NCBI RefSeq assembly: GCF_002797815.1
Contig: NZ_PGFJ01000001.1
Coordinates: forward strand, 248,001 to 312,000
Direction of reading: 5' to 3'
Source of the DNA: Mucilaginibacter auburnensis
GTDB lineage: Bacteria; Bacteroidota; Bacteroidia; Sphingobacteriales; Sphingobacteriaceae
Length of the DNA: 64,000 nucleotides
Part shown: one piece after another, positions 9,353 through 18,687 of the stretch
Layout: each line of letters begins with the position of its first letter
Numbering within the stretch: the stretch's first letter is position 1
Position numbers and translations under genes: made by a program
Notes under the pieces: generated by a model
The model's input: the letters and a program-made list of their open reading frames with translations, nothing else
Database searches by the model: none
Told to the model about the DNA's origin: nothing

Positions 9353-9898
9353 TTATACTGTTAAAGTTTCCTGGCCTTTTTCCCAGTTGCAAGGGCAAAG
9401 CTCATCGGTTTGCAAACCGTCTAACACGCGCAAAACTTCTTTAACATTACGGCCAACGCTCAAATCGTTAACGCAAACCCAACGTACAATGCCGGTAGGA
9501 TCAATAATGAACGTAGCGCGGTAAGCAATCTTTTCGTTTGGTTCTAAGATGCCTAACTCCTCTGCTAATGATTTTGAAGTATCAGCCAACATTGGGAATT
9601 TAAGATCGCGCAGATCATCATGATGCGTTCTCCATGCAGCGTGAACAAATTCTGAATCGGTTGAAGCACCAATTAAACGGGTTTCACGGTCGCGGAATTC
9701 ACCATAGTTTTTGTTAAATTCAGCAATCTCTGTAGGGCAAACAAAAGTAAAGTCTTTTGGCCACCAGAACATAACTGTCCATACGTTATCATCGTTAACT
9801 AGGTAGTCTGAAGTTAATGTTTCAAACTCTTTACCTTTCTCTAAGCTAACAACAGCTGTTTTTGAAAAAGCAGGAAATTTTTGACCTATTGTAATCAT
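9353..9898 (-). CDS. ahpC: Peroxiredoxin, AhpC/TSA family
   Basis: A 181-residue 2-Cys peroxiredoxin. The peroxidatic Cys is C54 in FTFVCPTEIAEF and resolving cysteines lie in the C-terminal DELCPCNWEKG (C168/C170). It reduces hydrogen peroxide and organic hydroperoxides in the cytoplasm. The start is ATG at 9898 (MITIGQKFPAF); the upstream in-frame TTG at 9928 overlaps the promoter and would be an artefact. The AhpD-like gene follows on the same strand. Confidence 0.85.
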   Translation of the reverse strand: MITIGQKFPAFSKTAVVSLEKGKEFETLTSDYLVNDDNVWTVMFWWPKDFTFVCPTEIAEFNKNYGEFRDRETRLIGASTDSEFVHAAWRTHHDDLRDLKFPMLADTSKSLAEELGILEPNEKIAYRATFIIDPTGIVRWVCVNDLSVGRNVKEVLRVLDGLQTDELCPCNWEKGQETLTV

Positions 9899-9925
9899 CG
9901 TTTTTTCGTTTGTTTTTTGTTGGAA

Positions 9926-9933
9926 CAAATATA
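9926..9933 (-). promoter_or_regulatory. -7 element TATATTTG for ahpC
   Basis: On the minus strand TATATTTG, an exact TAnnTTTG match, lies about 28 bases upstream of the ATG at 9898. It gives a short leader and explains why translation cannot begin at TTG 9928. Confidence 0.6.
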
Positions 9934-10040
9934 TATGTTTTTAAGCTGCGGGTGCATTGCATTTGTTTATGGCATATAGAATAAATCTATAGTCCGAATA
10001 AAACAAAATAAAAAACGATTATAAAATTATGAGCAGGTTA

Positions 10041-10754
10041 TTAGAAATTTATTTTCCCGGTCATTTGTGTAATGATATCCTTAAAACTATCGCTGTATGG
10101 TATCTCTGCATCAGCAATTTTAATGCGGCCTTTCCGTATAGAATGCACATGATCAAGATTAACTATATATGATTTATGCACCCTGAAAAATGTATCACCC
10201 GGCAGTTGGCTTTCTAACGATTTTATGGTAACGCGAGATATAATAGCCTTGGGATTGCTAACTCGGTGTATCTTAACATAGTCTTTTAACCCTTCAATGT
10301 AAGTAATATCATCATGATTTACTTTTATCAGGTTATAGTCAGCATACAGAAATATGTATTTTCTTGAAGTGTCTGATTTCGCTTCGGGTTGTTTGCGTGT
10401 TAACTCAAACTGTTGCTGCGCTTTATTACAAGCCTTCAAAAACCGTTCAAACGATACCGGCTTTAGTAGATAATCAACCACGTCCAACTCAAACCCGTCA
10501 AGCGCAAATTCCTGATAAGCGGTAACAAAAATTATGAGTGGTTTTTGTGCCAGGCTTTTAACAAACTGCAATCCGTTTATACCCGGCATTTGTATATCGC
10601 AAAATATAAGGTCGATCTCTCTATCCTGCATGAGTTGCAAAGCCTGAGTAGCCGACCGGCAACTAGCCACCAGGTGCAGGTTTTCTACACGGCTTATATT
10701 GTCTTCCAGCAGTTCAAGCGCCAATGGCTCGTCGTCAATTATTATACAGTTCAT
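10041..10754 (-). CDS. LytTR-family response regulator
   Basis: A 237-residue two-domain regulator. The receiver (1-120) has D53 in FCDIQMPGING and the Lys in LLKPVSF. The C-terminal LytTR DNA-binding domain (about 135-237) shows ITYIEGLKDYVKIH and FFRVHKSYIVNL, typical of the family. It is divergent from a LytS-type kinase (start 10882), and the two are almost certainly a sensor-regulator pair controlling genes nearby or elsewhere. Confidence 0.9.
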   Translation of the reverse strand: MNCIIIDDEPLALELLEDNISRVENLHLVASCRSATQALQLMQDREIDLIFCDIQMPGINGLQFVKSLAQKPLIIFVTAYQEFALDGFELDVVDYLLKPVSFERFLKACNKAQQQFELTRKQPEAKSDTSRKYIFLYADYNLIKVNHDDITYIEGLKDYVKIHRVSNPKAIISRVTIKSLESQLPGDTFFRVHKSYIVNLDHVHSIRKGRIKIADAEIPYSDSFKDIITQMTGKINF

Positions 10755-10881
10755 ACTTGGTTATTACAATATTAGCAAATATTGCCAACAACTTGGTTCC
10801 GGGTAAGCAATTTCGTCGCAGCATTGCGGCGTTTTGTCTCATATATGTTACAGCCTGTTTTTTATTGATTTTATTTGTACC

Positions 10882-12108
10882 ATGAAAAAACTGATTAGTT
10901 GGCGCTGGATACAATACGTGCTTCCATCAATAATATGGTTTAGCCTTTTAGTACTTCCTTTTTTAGGCCGGGACGAGAACAGCCCTATTCCTATTGAGCT
11001 GCATCGCAGGTTTGTTATGGGGGTTATAACCTCAAACCTGGCGCTACTTATTGTTTTCTATGTACACACCTACGTAGTATATCCCCTAATCAACAAAAAA
11101 AGAGCATTGTATATCCTTTCCTTTGTTTTATTAATGGGTGCCTACTGGATCTATTGGGCTTATTTGCGGCCAAACCCATATGAGGGTATGAGGATGCGGC
11201 CATGGCAAACCCGTTTTAACGACAGTACGCAACGAGGAAGTTTCGGGCCGCGTGCTCAAGTATTCAGATATGAATTGAAGGATAGCGCTAACAGAACAAA
11301 CACGAATGAATATCACGGCCCAATGCCTGACAGGTCTCGCGATACAAATAGTTTCAGGCAAGGCGGCCCCCGCATAAATGTATACCGTTTCAGCCGCGGG
11401 CCAAGATACATGTATCTTGATCTGCTATCGCCACTGATAGCTATTTTATTGAGCGTTTGTTACCGTATAATAATTGATAATAGGGCCAAACAACAGCTTT
11501 TAAAAGAGCGCGAAACAGCTCATCTTAAATCAGAATTAACATTCTTGCGCTCACAGATCAGCCCTCACTTTATATTTAATGTACTGAATAACCTGGTGGC
11601 GCTTGCGCGAAAGAAATCAGACGCGTTAGAACCTGCAATAGTCAGCCTGTCGCAACTGATGAGGTACATGTTATATGAAAGTGATGACGCAAAGGTGTTA
11701 TTAGGGAAGGAAGTTGAATACATAAAAAGCTTTATCAGCCTGCAAATGCTTCGCTTTAGAGATACCGTTAAAACCAATCTGAATGTAGAAGGGAATATTG
11801 ATTTTTACGCTATTGAACCAATGTTGCTCATTCCTTTTGTTGAAAACGCATTCAAACATGGAACCGGTACCCTCGAGACAGCGGTTATTGATATCAGTTT
11901 ATCTGTAAACGAGGAGAAACGTATAATGCACTTCAATGTAACCAATGACGTTGGCCCGGCTGATGACTCTAAAGACAGCAACTCTGGCATTGGTATAGCA
12001 AATGTGCGCAGGCGGCTTGCAATTTTGTATCCGAACAAGCACGAACTCACTATTTCAAACACACCCGATAAATTTACTGTAGACCTTACCATTCATTTAG
12101 CAGAGTAA
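10882..12108 (+). CDS. LytS-type sensor histidine kinase (His_kinase/HATPase)
   Basis: A 408-residue membrane kinase. Four hydrophobic segments (about 8-28, 45-70, 75-95 and 175-197) surround a long extracytoplasmic loop rich in Arg, Pro and Gly between segments three and four. The phospho-acceptor is H229 in LRSQISPHFIFNVLNN, the classical motif of the LytS/YehU class, and the ATPase lobe has PFVENAFKHG and SGIGIANVRRRL. The true start is ATG 10882 (MKKLISWRW); the upstream TTG lies in the promoter region. Divergent from the LytTR regulator with 127 bases between. Confidence 0.9.
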   Translation: MKKLISWRWIQYVLPSIIWFSLLVLPFLGRDENSPIPIELHRRFVMGVITSNLALLIVFYVHTYVVYPLINKKRALYILSFVLLMGAYWIYWAYLRPNPYEGMRMRPWQTRFNDSTQRGSFGPRAQVFRYELKDSANRTNTNEYHGPMPDRSRDTNSFRQGGPRINVYRFSRGPRYMYLDLLSPLIAILLSVCYRIIIDNRAKQQLLKERETAHLKSELTFLRSQISPHFIFNVLNNLVALARKKSDALEPAIVSLSQLMRYMLYESDDAKVLLGKEVEYIKSFISLQMLRFRDTVKTNLNVEGNIDFYAIEPMLLIPFVENAFKHGTGTLETAVIDISLSVNEEKRIMHFNVTNDVGPADDSKDSNSGIGIANVRRRLAILYPNKHELTISNTPDKFTVDLTIHLAE

Positions 12109-12289
12109 CTATAAATTTACATCACTAATATTTTAGTTTATAAAGGTTTTGTCTAATATTGATGTCGCAGCAATCAGCCATATTGTCGCAACATTATAAG
12201 GCCTTGTATACTTTATTTTCACTAATGCTTATTACAACCTAACCTTGTATGTGGTTTAAAATCACGGCAAGTAACCCAGATCAAAAAAG

Positions 12290-13258
12290 ATGAAAAAGCT
12301 ATTCACAATTACTTCAATATTGGCATTGAGCAGCCTGGCTGTTTTGGCTCAGGAGAAAAAACTGAAAGATGTGCAGGAAACCAGCCTTTGGGCACCAGCA
12401 GGTGTTAAAGCTGATGGAAAACTTACTGAATGGAACGACAACTTTCAGGCTTTTAACAAATCAACCAAACTTTATTATACGGTATCAAATGATGAAAAAA
12501 ACGTCTATTTCGTTTTCAAGTCGGCTGATATGATGAACAATAACAAAATTGCTGCAGGCGGTATAACTATTGCCGTTAATACAGACGGTAAAAAGAAAAC
12601 TGAAAATGCATATAGCCTTACTTATCCATTTGTTGTACGTCAAAACTTTCAGCGTGGTGGCCAGCGTCCGGGCGGTGCACCCGGTGGTGCTGTTATGGTG
12701 ATGGGCGGAGGTGCACCCGGTGGAGGCAATATGCGCATGATGATGGGTGGCACGCAAGGGCAAATGGACTCGGCCATGTTAGCCATGCGTAAACAATCTT
12801 TGGCTCAGGCTAAAGAAATAAAAGTTGCGGGCTTTAAAGATATTCCCGACTCGTTGATCTCCCTTTATAACGAATATGGGGTAAAAACTATGGCAAACTA
12901 TGATGATAAGGGCAATTATCAGTACGAAGTTGCCATTCCGTTAAAGTTAATTGGCCTTACTACAGCCAGCACCAACGAAATTGCTTATAACGTTAAAGTT
13001 AACGGCTTGCAAATACCCGGCCTTAACATTGGCGATTTGGCAATGGGCGGCGGTATGGGAGGTGGCATGGGCGGCGGGGGCCCTGAAGCTGGCGGCCCTG
13101 CTGCAGGTGGCGGTGGTCCGCGTGTAGTTACTATGAGAATGAACGGTGGCTTTGCCGGCAGCGGAGGAAGCGCGCCACGAGGAAATAACACCTTTAATCT
13201 TCAGGAAATGACAAGCCCAAGCGATTTTTGGGGCAAATATACCCTTGCAAAAAAATAA
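12290..13258 (+). CDS. Secreted Gly/Met-rich protein with CBM9-like N-terminal region
   Basis: Signal peptide (1-20, ending LAVLAQ). Residues about 35-110 (VKADGKLTEWND...NVYFVFKSAD) resemble a family-9-type carbohydrate-binding/DOMON fold. This fold is interrupted by low-complexity Gly/Met/Pro segments at about 122-155 and 247-275. Such insertions look recent and flexible. The receptor gene starts 37 bases after the stop, so this is likely its extracellular or periplasmic partner. Upstream, 12109-12289 holds no gene; a TACTTTAT stretch near 12210 could be a weak -7 box. Confidence 0.6.
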   Translation: MKKLFTITSILALSSLAVLAQEKKLKDVQETSLWAPAGVKADGKLTEWNDNFQAFNKSTKLYYTVSNDEKNVYFVFKSADMMNNNKIAAGGITIAVNTDGKKKTENAYSLTYPFVVRQNFQRGGQRPGGAPGGAVMVMGGGAPGGGNMRMMMGGTQGQMDSAMLAMRKQSLAQAKEIKVAGFKDIPDSLISLYNEYGVKTMANYDDKGNYQYEVAIPLKLIGLTTASTNEIAYNVKVNGLQIPGLNIGDLAMGGGMGGGMGGGGPEAGGPAAGGGGPRVVTMRMNGGFAGSGGSAPRGNNTFNLQEMTSPSDFWGKYTLAKK

Positions 13259-13295
13259 TATAACCAACACCAACCTATATAAATAAACTTATACA

Positions 13296-16073
13296 ATGAA
13301 GAAACTATTACTACTGGCTGTGGGGCTTTTATTCTCATGCAGCTTATTTGCCCAGCAGCCGGCACAAGCGTTGCCAGAACCACTTCCCTCGCGCGAAGTG
13401 AGCGGCGTGGTTAAAGACGCTAAAGGCGAAACCATTATTGGTGCCAGCGTTAAGCTGGTATCTGCAAAAGACTCACTTGTTGCCGCAACCAATGAAGATG
13501 GTATTTTCATCTTTAAAGATGTAAAGCTGGCTACTTTTGTGTTAACGGTAAAATTTGTTGGTCAGGCTACAGAGATAAGGAGGTACAAGCAAAATGATGT
13601 TATCAAACGAATTGTTCTTGATCCGATTGAAATGCATGATGAGGGTAAATTGCTTGAGGTAGTTACGGTAAATGGCCAACCAAGTATCACTTATAAAACA
13701 GATACCGTAGAATACCGCGCAAGCGATTATAAAGTACGTGCAAATGCCACTGTTGACGAAATGCTGAAAAAGGCTGAAGGCTTTGAAGTTGGCACAGATG
13801 GTTCTGTAACCTTCCAGGGCCAATCGGTAACTAAAGCCCGTTTAAATGGAAAAGACTATGCAGGCGGAGATGTAGCTCAGGCAATACAATCATTACCGGC
13901 AGATATTGTAGACAAATTTCAGGTAGTTGATGACTACGGCGACCAGGCTGGCCGTACCGGTATTAAAACCGGCGATCCAACTAAAGTACTTAACCTAACA
14001 ACCCGTGCTGACAGATCTGTTGGTAACATTATTCGGGCAAGCGCCAATGTCGGGTCGCGTGAAAGGCATGAAGAACGGGTAAGTGTACAACGCCTCAACG
14101 GCAATCAGGTAATAGGCATCAATGGTACAATCTCAAACACGCTTAACGGTATACCAACGTTTAACCAAAATGGTGTTATACAAGTTAACGGCAGTGGAGG
14201 TAACACCGTTAGCGGTAACCCATCTATAAACTATCGTGATCAATTGAGTAAAACGTTACAAGTTAACGGTAGTTATGGTTACAACTTCTCAAATGGCACC
14301 ACTACCAATAATACAGAGGACCTAACCCTTTACAGGCAACCAGACGGTAGCAGTAAAGAGGTTTTTTCAACTACAAATAGTAAAAATCTGAACAACAATA
14401 AAACTCATCGCGTAAGCATGGAGTTTGAGTTTACTCCAGACAGCTCTAACTTTTTCCGGATAACTCCAAGTTTTAGCTATGCTAATTCTTCCTCAACAAA
14501 CATGCAGGATCAAACGCAAAAAGGTTTTATAAACCAAATCAATAACAGCAATAACAAAACAAGTTCTTCCACTCCAACTTATGGTATAATAGCTTTTTAT
14601 CAGTATATATTTAAGAAAAACCACCGCCGAAATCTTTCTATTCAGTTTAATTTAACAAATGCTGATCAGTCACAAGAAAGAGAACAAAACTCCCTTGTAC
14701 AAAGCACCGATGGTACTGTAATCAAAAATCCTTTTATTCATCGTATTATCACCACTGACAACTTTTCAAAAAACTATCGCGCAAGCATTACCTATGTAGA
14801 ACCTTTAGGTGCTTACTCTCAATTAGAGTTTAACGGCTCAAGCAATTATCGCGGATACGACAATTCATTACTAACTGACAGTTTAAATGACCAAGGTGCT
14901 GCTACAAGGCTTGATTATGCTTCAAATGTTTACAATTATTCATTTACAGAGTCAAGGGCGAACCTTAACTATCGTTTGGTGAAAACTAAATTTAACATAT
15001 CGCTTGGTGCAACTGCCATTCCAACACACATGGAAGGTGTTAACGTAAGCCGCGGAAATATTCAAACAGTCAGAAATAATTTCTTTCTGGTACCCTTGTT
15101 ACGTTTCCAATATCAATGGTCTCGCCAACAACAGTTAGCTATCAATTATAGTGGTACACCAAGCGAACCGTCATTTGACCAAATACAACCTGTTCCTGAT
15201 TTATCACAGGCTCCTAACCGTACAATAGGTAACCCGGATTTAAAACCAGCTTTCAGGCATACTGTTTCTGTGAGGTATAACAACTATATCGCTAATAGCA
15301 GACTTAACTTATCGGCAAACATTAATGGAAGTTTGAATAACAACCAGATAGTTACAGACTCGCGAGTTATTGCTACCGCAAGCGGCGCTGGTCGTGAAAC
15401 GCGTTACGTTAACATGAATGGTGGTAAAACGGTATCAGGAACCTATAACATTTCTAAAAGTTTTAGCGACAGACGTTATACGTTGATGTTAGATGGCCGC
15501 GCCAGTTACAACTATACTGTTGGCTTAAGCAACGGCTTAGCAACTAATGGCACAACTTATACATTCTCTGAACGATTCGGCCCAAGAATAAATCCCAATG
15601 ATGTAATTGAGATAAATCCAACAGTAAGGCACACTTTAACCCGCACATTTAGTAGCTTGGGCGGCGCTGCAAATAATAATGTAACTTACTTAAGCGCCAA
15701 TTTAGAAGGGCGCGTATACTTTGGTAAAGACAGAAGCTGGGCTTTCGAGTACGACCTCAGCAAAAACTATGTAAAAGGGCTACAAAGCAATGTCGCTGCA
15801 AATCCATTTGTTGCAAACGCTTATCTTGAAAAGCAATTGTTTGCGAAACGTAACGGCGTTTTAAGGATATCAATGTATGACATATTCAATCAAAACAATT
15901 TTATCAACCGTGCGCAAAAAAACAATGGTAATGGCTGGACAGATACACGTTCAAGTTTGTTTAGCCAATACATAATGGTTGGCTTTACGCTTAACCTGCA
16001 AAAATGGAGCGGCACTCCACAAAGGGGCGGCAGAACATTGCAACGTCGCGGAGACGGTAGCTTTATCTACTAA
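13296..16073 (+). CDS. TonB-dependent-receptor-like outer-membrane barrel protein
   Basis: A 925-residue protein: signal peptide (1-19); a carboxypeptidase-regulatory-like domain (about 34-110, SGVVKDAKGETIIGAS); a plug-like domain (131-236, beginning ITYKTDTVEY and containing LNGKDYAGGDVAQAI and QVVDDYGDQAGRTG); then a long barrel rich in alternating aromatic strands. It fits the outer-membrane-protein beta-barrel family 3 of Bacteroidota, which lacks a SusC-type signature. The plug-like block recurs in the proteins at 42908 and 44763. It follows the Gly/Met-rich gene in one transcript and is closed by a strong terminator. Ligand unknown. Confidence 0.8.
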   Translation: MKKLLLLAVGLLFSCSLFAQQPAQALPEPLPSREVSGVVKDAKGETIIGASVKLVSAKDSLVAATNEDGIFIFKDVKLATFVLTVKFVGQATEIRRYKQNDVIKRIVLDPIEMHDEGKLLEVVTVNGQPSITYKTDTVEYRASDYKVRANATVDEMLKKAEGFEVGTDGSVTFQGQSVTKARLNGKDYAGGDVAQAIQSLPADIVDKFQVVDDYGDQAGRTGIKTGDPTKVLNLTTRADRSVGNIIRASANVGSRERHEERVSVQRLNGNQVIGINGTISNTLNGIPTFNQNGVIQVNGSGGNTVSGNPSINYRDQLSKTLQVNGSYGYNFSNGTTTNNTEDLTLYRQPDGSSKEVFSTTNSKNLNNNKTHRVSMEFEFTPDSSNFFRITPSFSYANSSSTNMQDQTQKGFINQINNSNNKTSSSTPTYGIIAFYQYIFKKNHRRNLSIQFNLTNADQSQEREQNSLVQSTDGTVIKNPFIHRIITTDNFSKNYRASITYVEPLGAYSQLEFNGSSNYRGYDNSLLTDSLNDQGAATRLDYASNVYNYSFTESRANLNYRLVKTKFNISLGATAIPTHMEGVNVSRGNIQTVRNNFFLVPLLRFQYQWSRQQQLAINYSGTPSEPSFDQIQPVPDLSQAPNRTIGNPDLKPAFRHTVSVRYNNYIANSRLNLSANINGSLNNNQIVTDSRVIATASGAGRETRYVNMNGGKTVSGTYNISKSFSDRRYTLMLDGRASYNYTVGLSNGLATNGTTYTFSERFGPRINPNDVIEINPTVRHTLTRTFSSLGGAANNNVTYLSANLEGRVYFGKDRSWAFEYDLSKNYVKGLQSNVAANPFVANAYLEKQLFAKRNGVLRISMYDIFNQNNFINRAQKNNGNGWTDTRSSLFSQYIMVGFTLNLQKWSGTPQRGGRTLQRRGDGSFIY

Positions 16074-16103
16074 AACTTTAAATACAATTTGATTAAACAA
16101 TAG

Positions 16104-16139
16104 CCGGGCTGCTGTAGCAATACAGCGCCCGGTTTTTTT
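16104..16139 (+). terminator. Rho-independent terminator after the receptor gene
   Basis: CCGGGC (16104-16109) and GCTGTA pair with TACAGC and GCCCGG (16121-16132) around a GCAA loop, followed by seven T. Confidence 0.9.
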
Positions 16140-16182
16140 ATGCTTGTTGTTTTAGCAATAAAAAACCAGTTATTTTGTTCTT

Positions 16183-16995
16183 ATGAGTGTGTGGGTGGCT
16201 TCATTAAATTCGGGCAGTAACGGCAATTGTTATTACATAGGCAATGAACATGAAGCTGTGCTGATAGATGCAGGCATATCATGCCGCGAAACCGAAGCAC
16301 GCATGGCACGCCTGGGTTTGTCAATGCGCAAGGTTAGCGCTATTTTCATTTCGCATGAGCATAGTGATCACATCCGCGGTTTAACTGTATTGGCTAAAAA
16401 ATATAACCTCCCGGTTTACATTACCCCTCCTACCCTTTTTCGTTCCGGTTTGCAAATTGACGGACAGTTGTTGCGTACATTCAGCGCTGAAGAAGCAGTA
16501 AGTGTTGGAAGCTTATCTGTTATACCATTTAGTAAAATCCATGATGCAGCACATCCGCATAGCTTTACGGTAACTTGTGGTGATTTGAAGGTTGGGGTAT
16601 TTACAGACCTCGGCGTTGTATGCGAAAACCTGATCTCTCATTTTCAGCAATGTCATGCAGCTTTTTTGGAAGCAAACTATGACGATGACATGTTGGAGCA
16701 AGGCCGGTATCCGTATCACTTAAAACGGCGTATACGTGGTGGCCAAGGCCATCTTTCCAACAAACAGGCCTTAGCACTTTTTGAAAGTTATCGGCCATCG
16801 TTCATGTCACACTTGTTTCTTTCCCATTTGTCAAAAGATAATAATTGCCCCGATCTTGCATTAAACTTGTTTAAAAGCCGCGCCGCAACTACTGAAGTGA
16901 TTGTTGCTTCACGTTATGAAGAGACAGCTTTATACCGTATAACTGCTGCTCAGACAAAACTCCCTCCTGCAAAAGCGCAATACGTTCTTTTCTAA
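16183..16995 (+). CDS. MBL-fold metallo-hydrolase, WalJ/YycJ-like
   Basis: A 270-residue metallo-beta-lactamase-fold protein starting SLNSGSNGNCYYIG, the signature opening of the WalJ/VicX group, with the metal motif ISHEHSDHIRGL (HxHxDH) and later His in HLFLSHLSKDN. Members are thought to act on nucleic acid or in cell-wall/division control; the reaction here is unproven. The start ATG at 16183 (MSVWVASLNSG) is preceded by TTATTTTG, a loose -7 box. A single-gene unit after the receptor terminator. Confidence 0.82.
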   Translation: MSVWVASLNSGSNGNCYYIGNEHEAVLIDAGISCRETEARMARLGLSMRKVSAIFISHEHSDHIRGLTVLAKKYNLPVYITPPTLFRSGLQIDGQLLRTFSAEEAVSVGSLSVIPFSKIHDAAHPHSFTVTCGDLKVGVFTDLGVVCENLISHFQQCHAAFLEANYDDDMLEQGRYPYHLKRRIRGGQGHLSNKQALALFESYRPSFMSHLFLSHLSKDNNCPDLALNLFKSRAATTEVIVASRYEETALYRITAAQTKLPPAKAQYVLF

Positions 16996-17394
16996 GCATT
17001 ATTTTGACGACTCATTTAGCTGTTTAAACAATCATTAAGCAACAATGCACTAAAAACAGGAAAAAGTTGTCAAAAAATTAAAAAAATGGAATTAAATGGG
17101 GTTTTTTTAATGAATTTATAATTCATGTGGCTACGGAAAGCGACGTCTTTATCTATAATAAGGTCATAAAAAAAGGAGAAGTTACTACGCTTCTCCTTCC
17201 ATTAACTGATCTTATTATCCTCATAAAGAACAAATTGGTTTAGTCCGATGTAATAAGTAAAACAAAGGTATAAAATTAGATGTTAGTTTTGGGATAAAAT
17301 TTTCACTTTTTTTCAAAAAAAATACAAAAAAGGGTAAAAAATGACTAAAAATTGCCTTTTTTGCCCCTTTTTTACATTTTTTCTTCACCTCTGA
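16996..17394. other. Intergenic region holding only a candidate minus-strand small RNA
   Basis: About 400 AT-rich bases between walJ-like and the DUF4142 gene, with no plausible coding sequence. The only structured part is the -7 box/hairpin unit at 17168-17270 described separately; 17281-17394 is poly-T/poly-A-rich with no clear hairpin after the DUF4142 stop. Confidence 0.6.
17168..17257 (-). ncRNA. Candidate small RNA with its own promoter and terminator
   Basis: On the minus strand a -7 element TACCTTTG (17263-17270) is followed after about 60 bases by a perfect 9-bp hairpin (AAGGAGAAG / CTTCTCCTT, 17173-17181 with 17190-17198) and seven T. No open reading frame fits between them. The 3' terminator could instead serve the DUF4142 mRNA, whose stop is about 200 bases upstream. 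It shares a TTTGTTCTTT stretch and 3' layout with the candidate at 49498-49665. No known RNA family is recognised. Confidence 0.4.
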
Positions 17395-17973
17395 TTATTT
17401 CATTCCGTCTTTAATAGCCGTAATTTTATCCAGGTGACCTTTTAATACAGGCAACGTTTTGTCAACAAACGCCTTCAATTCAGGGTCTTTCAAGTTCTTA
17501 CTTGCCGATTCAAATTTTGATACATCCTTTTTATGATCATCAACCATCTCGTTTACGTAAGCTTTATCAAAATCAGCTCCGGTTTTTTCTGATAAACTTT
17601 TCATCATTGACTTTGATTCGCTGCTTACCGAATCAGGAAGGGTAATGTTTTTTGCTTTTGCTAAAGCCATCAATTCTTCGTTTGCTTTTGAGTGGTCCAT
17701 TACCATCATGCTGGCAAACTCTTTAACTTTAGCGTTGGTAGCCTTTTGCTGAGCGAGTTTACCCAACTCAACTTCAGTCATTCCGCCGTTTGCTGCGTCA
17801 ACAACAAATTTGGAATCATCTTCAACAACAGCAATACCCGGGCCAGCCACAGAGGTATCTTTCTCCATGTTTACACTGTCTGCAGTTTCGGTACTGTCTT
17901 TCTCGGCACTGTTACAGGCCTGAAACATCAGAGCCGACAGCGCAATCATTAATGTTACATTTAATTTTTTCAT
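17395..17973 (-). CDS. DUF4142 lipoprotein
   Basis: A 192-residue protein with a lipoprotein signal peptide (ALMFQAC, Cys20) and an acidic, Ser/Thr-rich linker. The helical DUF4142 domain (about 52-190) has the typical GMTEVELGKLAQQKA and FASMMVMDHSKANEEL segments. The family is ferritin-like in predicted fold and often linked with stress; its biochemical role is not established. Probably anchored to a periplasm-facing membrane. Confidence 0.82.
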   Translation of the reverse strand: MKKLNVTLMIALSALMFQACNSAEKDSTETADSVNMEKDTSVAGPGIAVVEDDSKFVVDAANGGMTEVELGKLAQQKATNAKVKEFASMMVMDHSKANEELMALAKAKNITLPDSVSSESKSMMKSLSEKTGADFDKAYVNEMVDDHKKDVSKFESASKNLKDPELKAFVDKTLPVLKGHLDKITAIKDGMK

Positions 17974-18096
17974 AGTGATAGTTTTTTAACCTCCAACACC
18001 AGTTAAACAAATTTTGTTTTTAGTAAATTTTTTTAACCGTTGAGCATCCTCTATCAAAAACATCAAACCTTGACCCTTACTTATTGTTAAAACTAC

Positions 18097-18555
18097 ATGA
18101 GATATCTCTTAGCTTGTATAGGCCTTTGCATGGCTTTAAACACCTATGCACAACGGACACCGCTTCCACATGGAATGATATTCGGCACCAAACCTGATAC
18201 AAGTGTAGTTTTAGATGCAGCTAAACTGGATAGCTCAATGGATAGAAGAAACCGTATCTCTACCATAATTAAAGGCCGCGTTTTAAGAGTTACTGACACT
18301 CAAAATGGCTGGTTTGAAATGGAGGCCGGCAAGGGCAAGCTTATCTCTGCGCGTTTTAAAAATGACGGCATCAAGCTACCCTCCGCGTTAAAAGGGCGCG
18401 TGGTTATTATACAAGGTATAGCTGCCCGAAAAATGGAAGCAGTTAACGGCAAACCTGCAGGCACTGTGGTAAAAAATGTTAAAGACCCTGAAAAAACCAG
18501 AGACGGTACTATTCCGCTTATTTTTGAAGTTGCGGGGCTCATGGTTTACCAGTAG
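18097..18555 (+). CDS. Secreted DUF4920-like protein
   Basis: A 152-residue protein with signal peptide (1-18, ending NTYAQ). The body follows the DUF4920 pattern: IIKGRVLRVTDTQNGWFEME, a basic FKNDGIKLP segment and GRVVIIQGIAARK, consistent with a small OB-like beta barrel. Function unknown. Divergent from the DUF4142 gene, with 123 bases between. Confidence 0.68.
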   Translation: MRYLLACIGLCMALNTYAQRTPLPHGMIFGTKPDTSVVLDAAKLDSSMDRRNRISTIIKGRVLRVTDTQNGWFEMEAGKGKLISARFKNDGIKLPSALKGRVVIIQGIAARKMEAVNGKPAGTVVKNVKDPEKTRDGTIPLIFEVAGLMVYQ

Positions 18556-18687
18556 CTATCATTATAACTCGTATTAAATCAGTACATATTTGTTTAAAAA
18601 GCAGATGCTTACCGTTATTTTTATCAAATAAGCCATTGATTTTTTATGTGCTTTTTATAACTTGCCCATCCCTAGTTAAAAAAGCAA

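Noticed and set aside
9899..9928. TTG start extending AhpC by ten residues
   Set aside because: The TTG overlaps the -7 promoter element, so it would not be in the mRNA.
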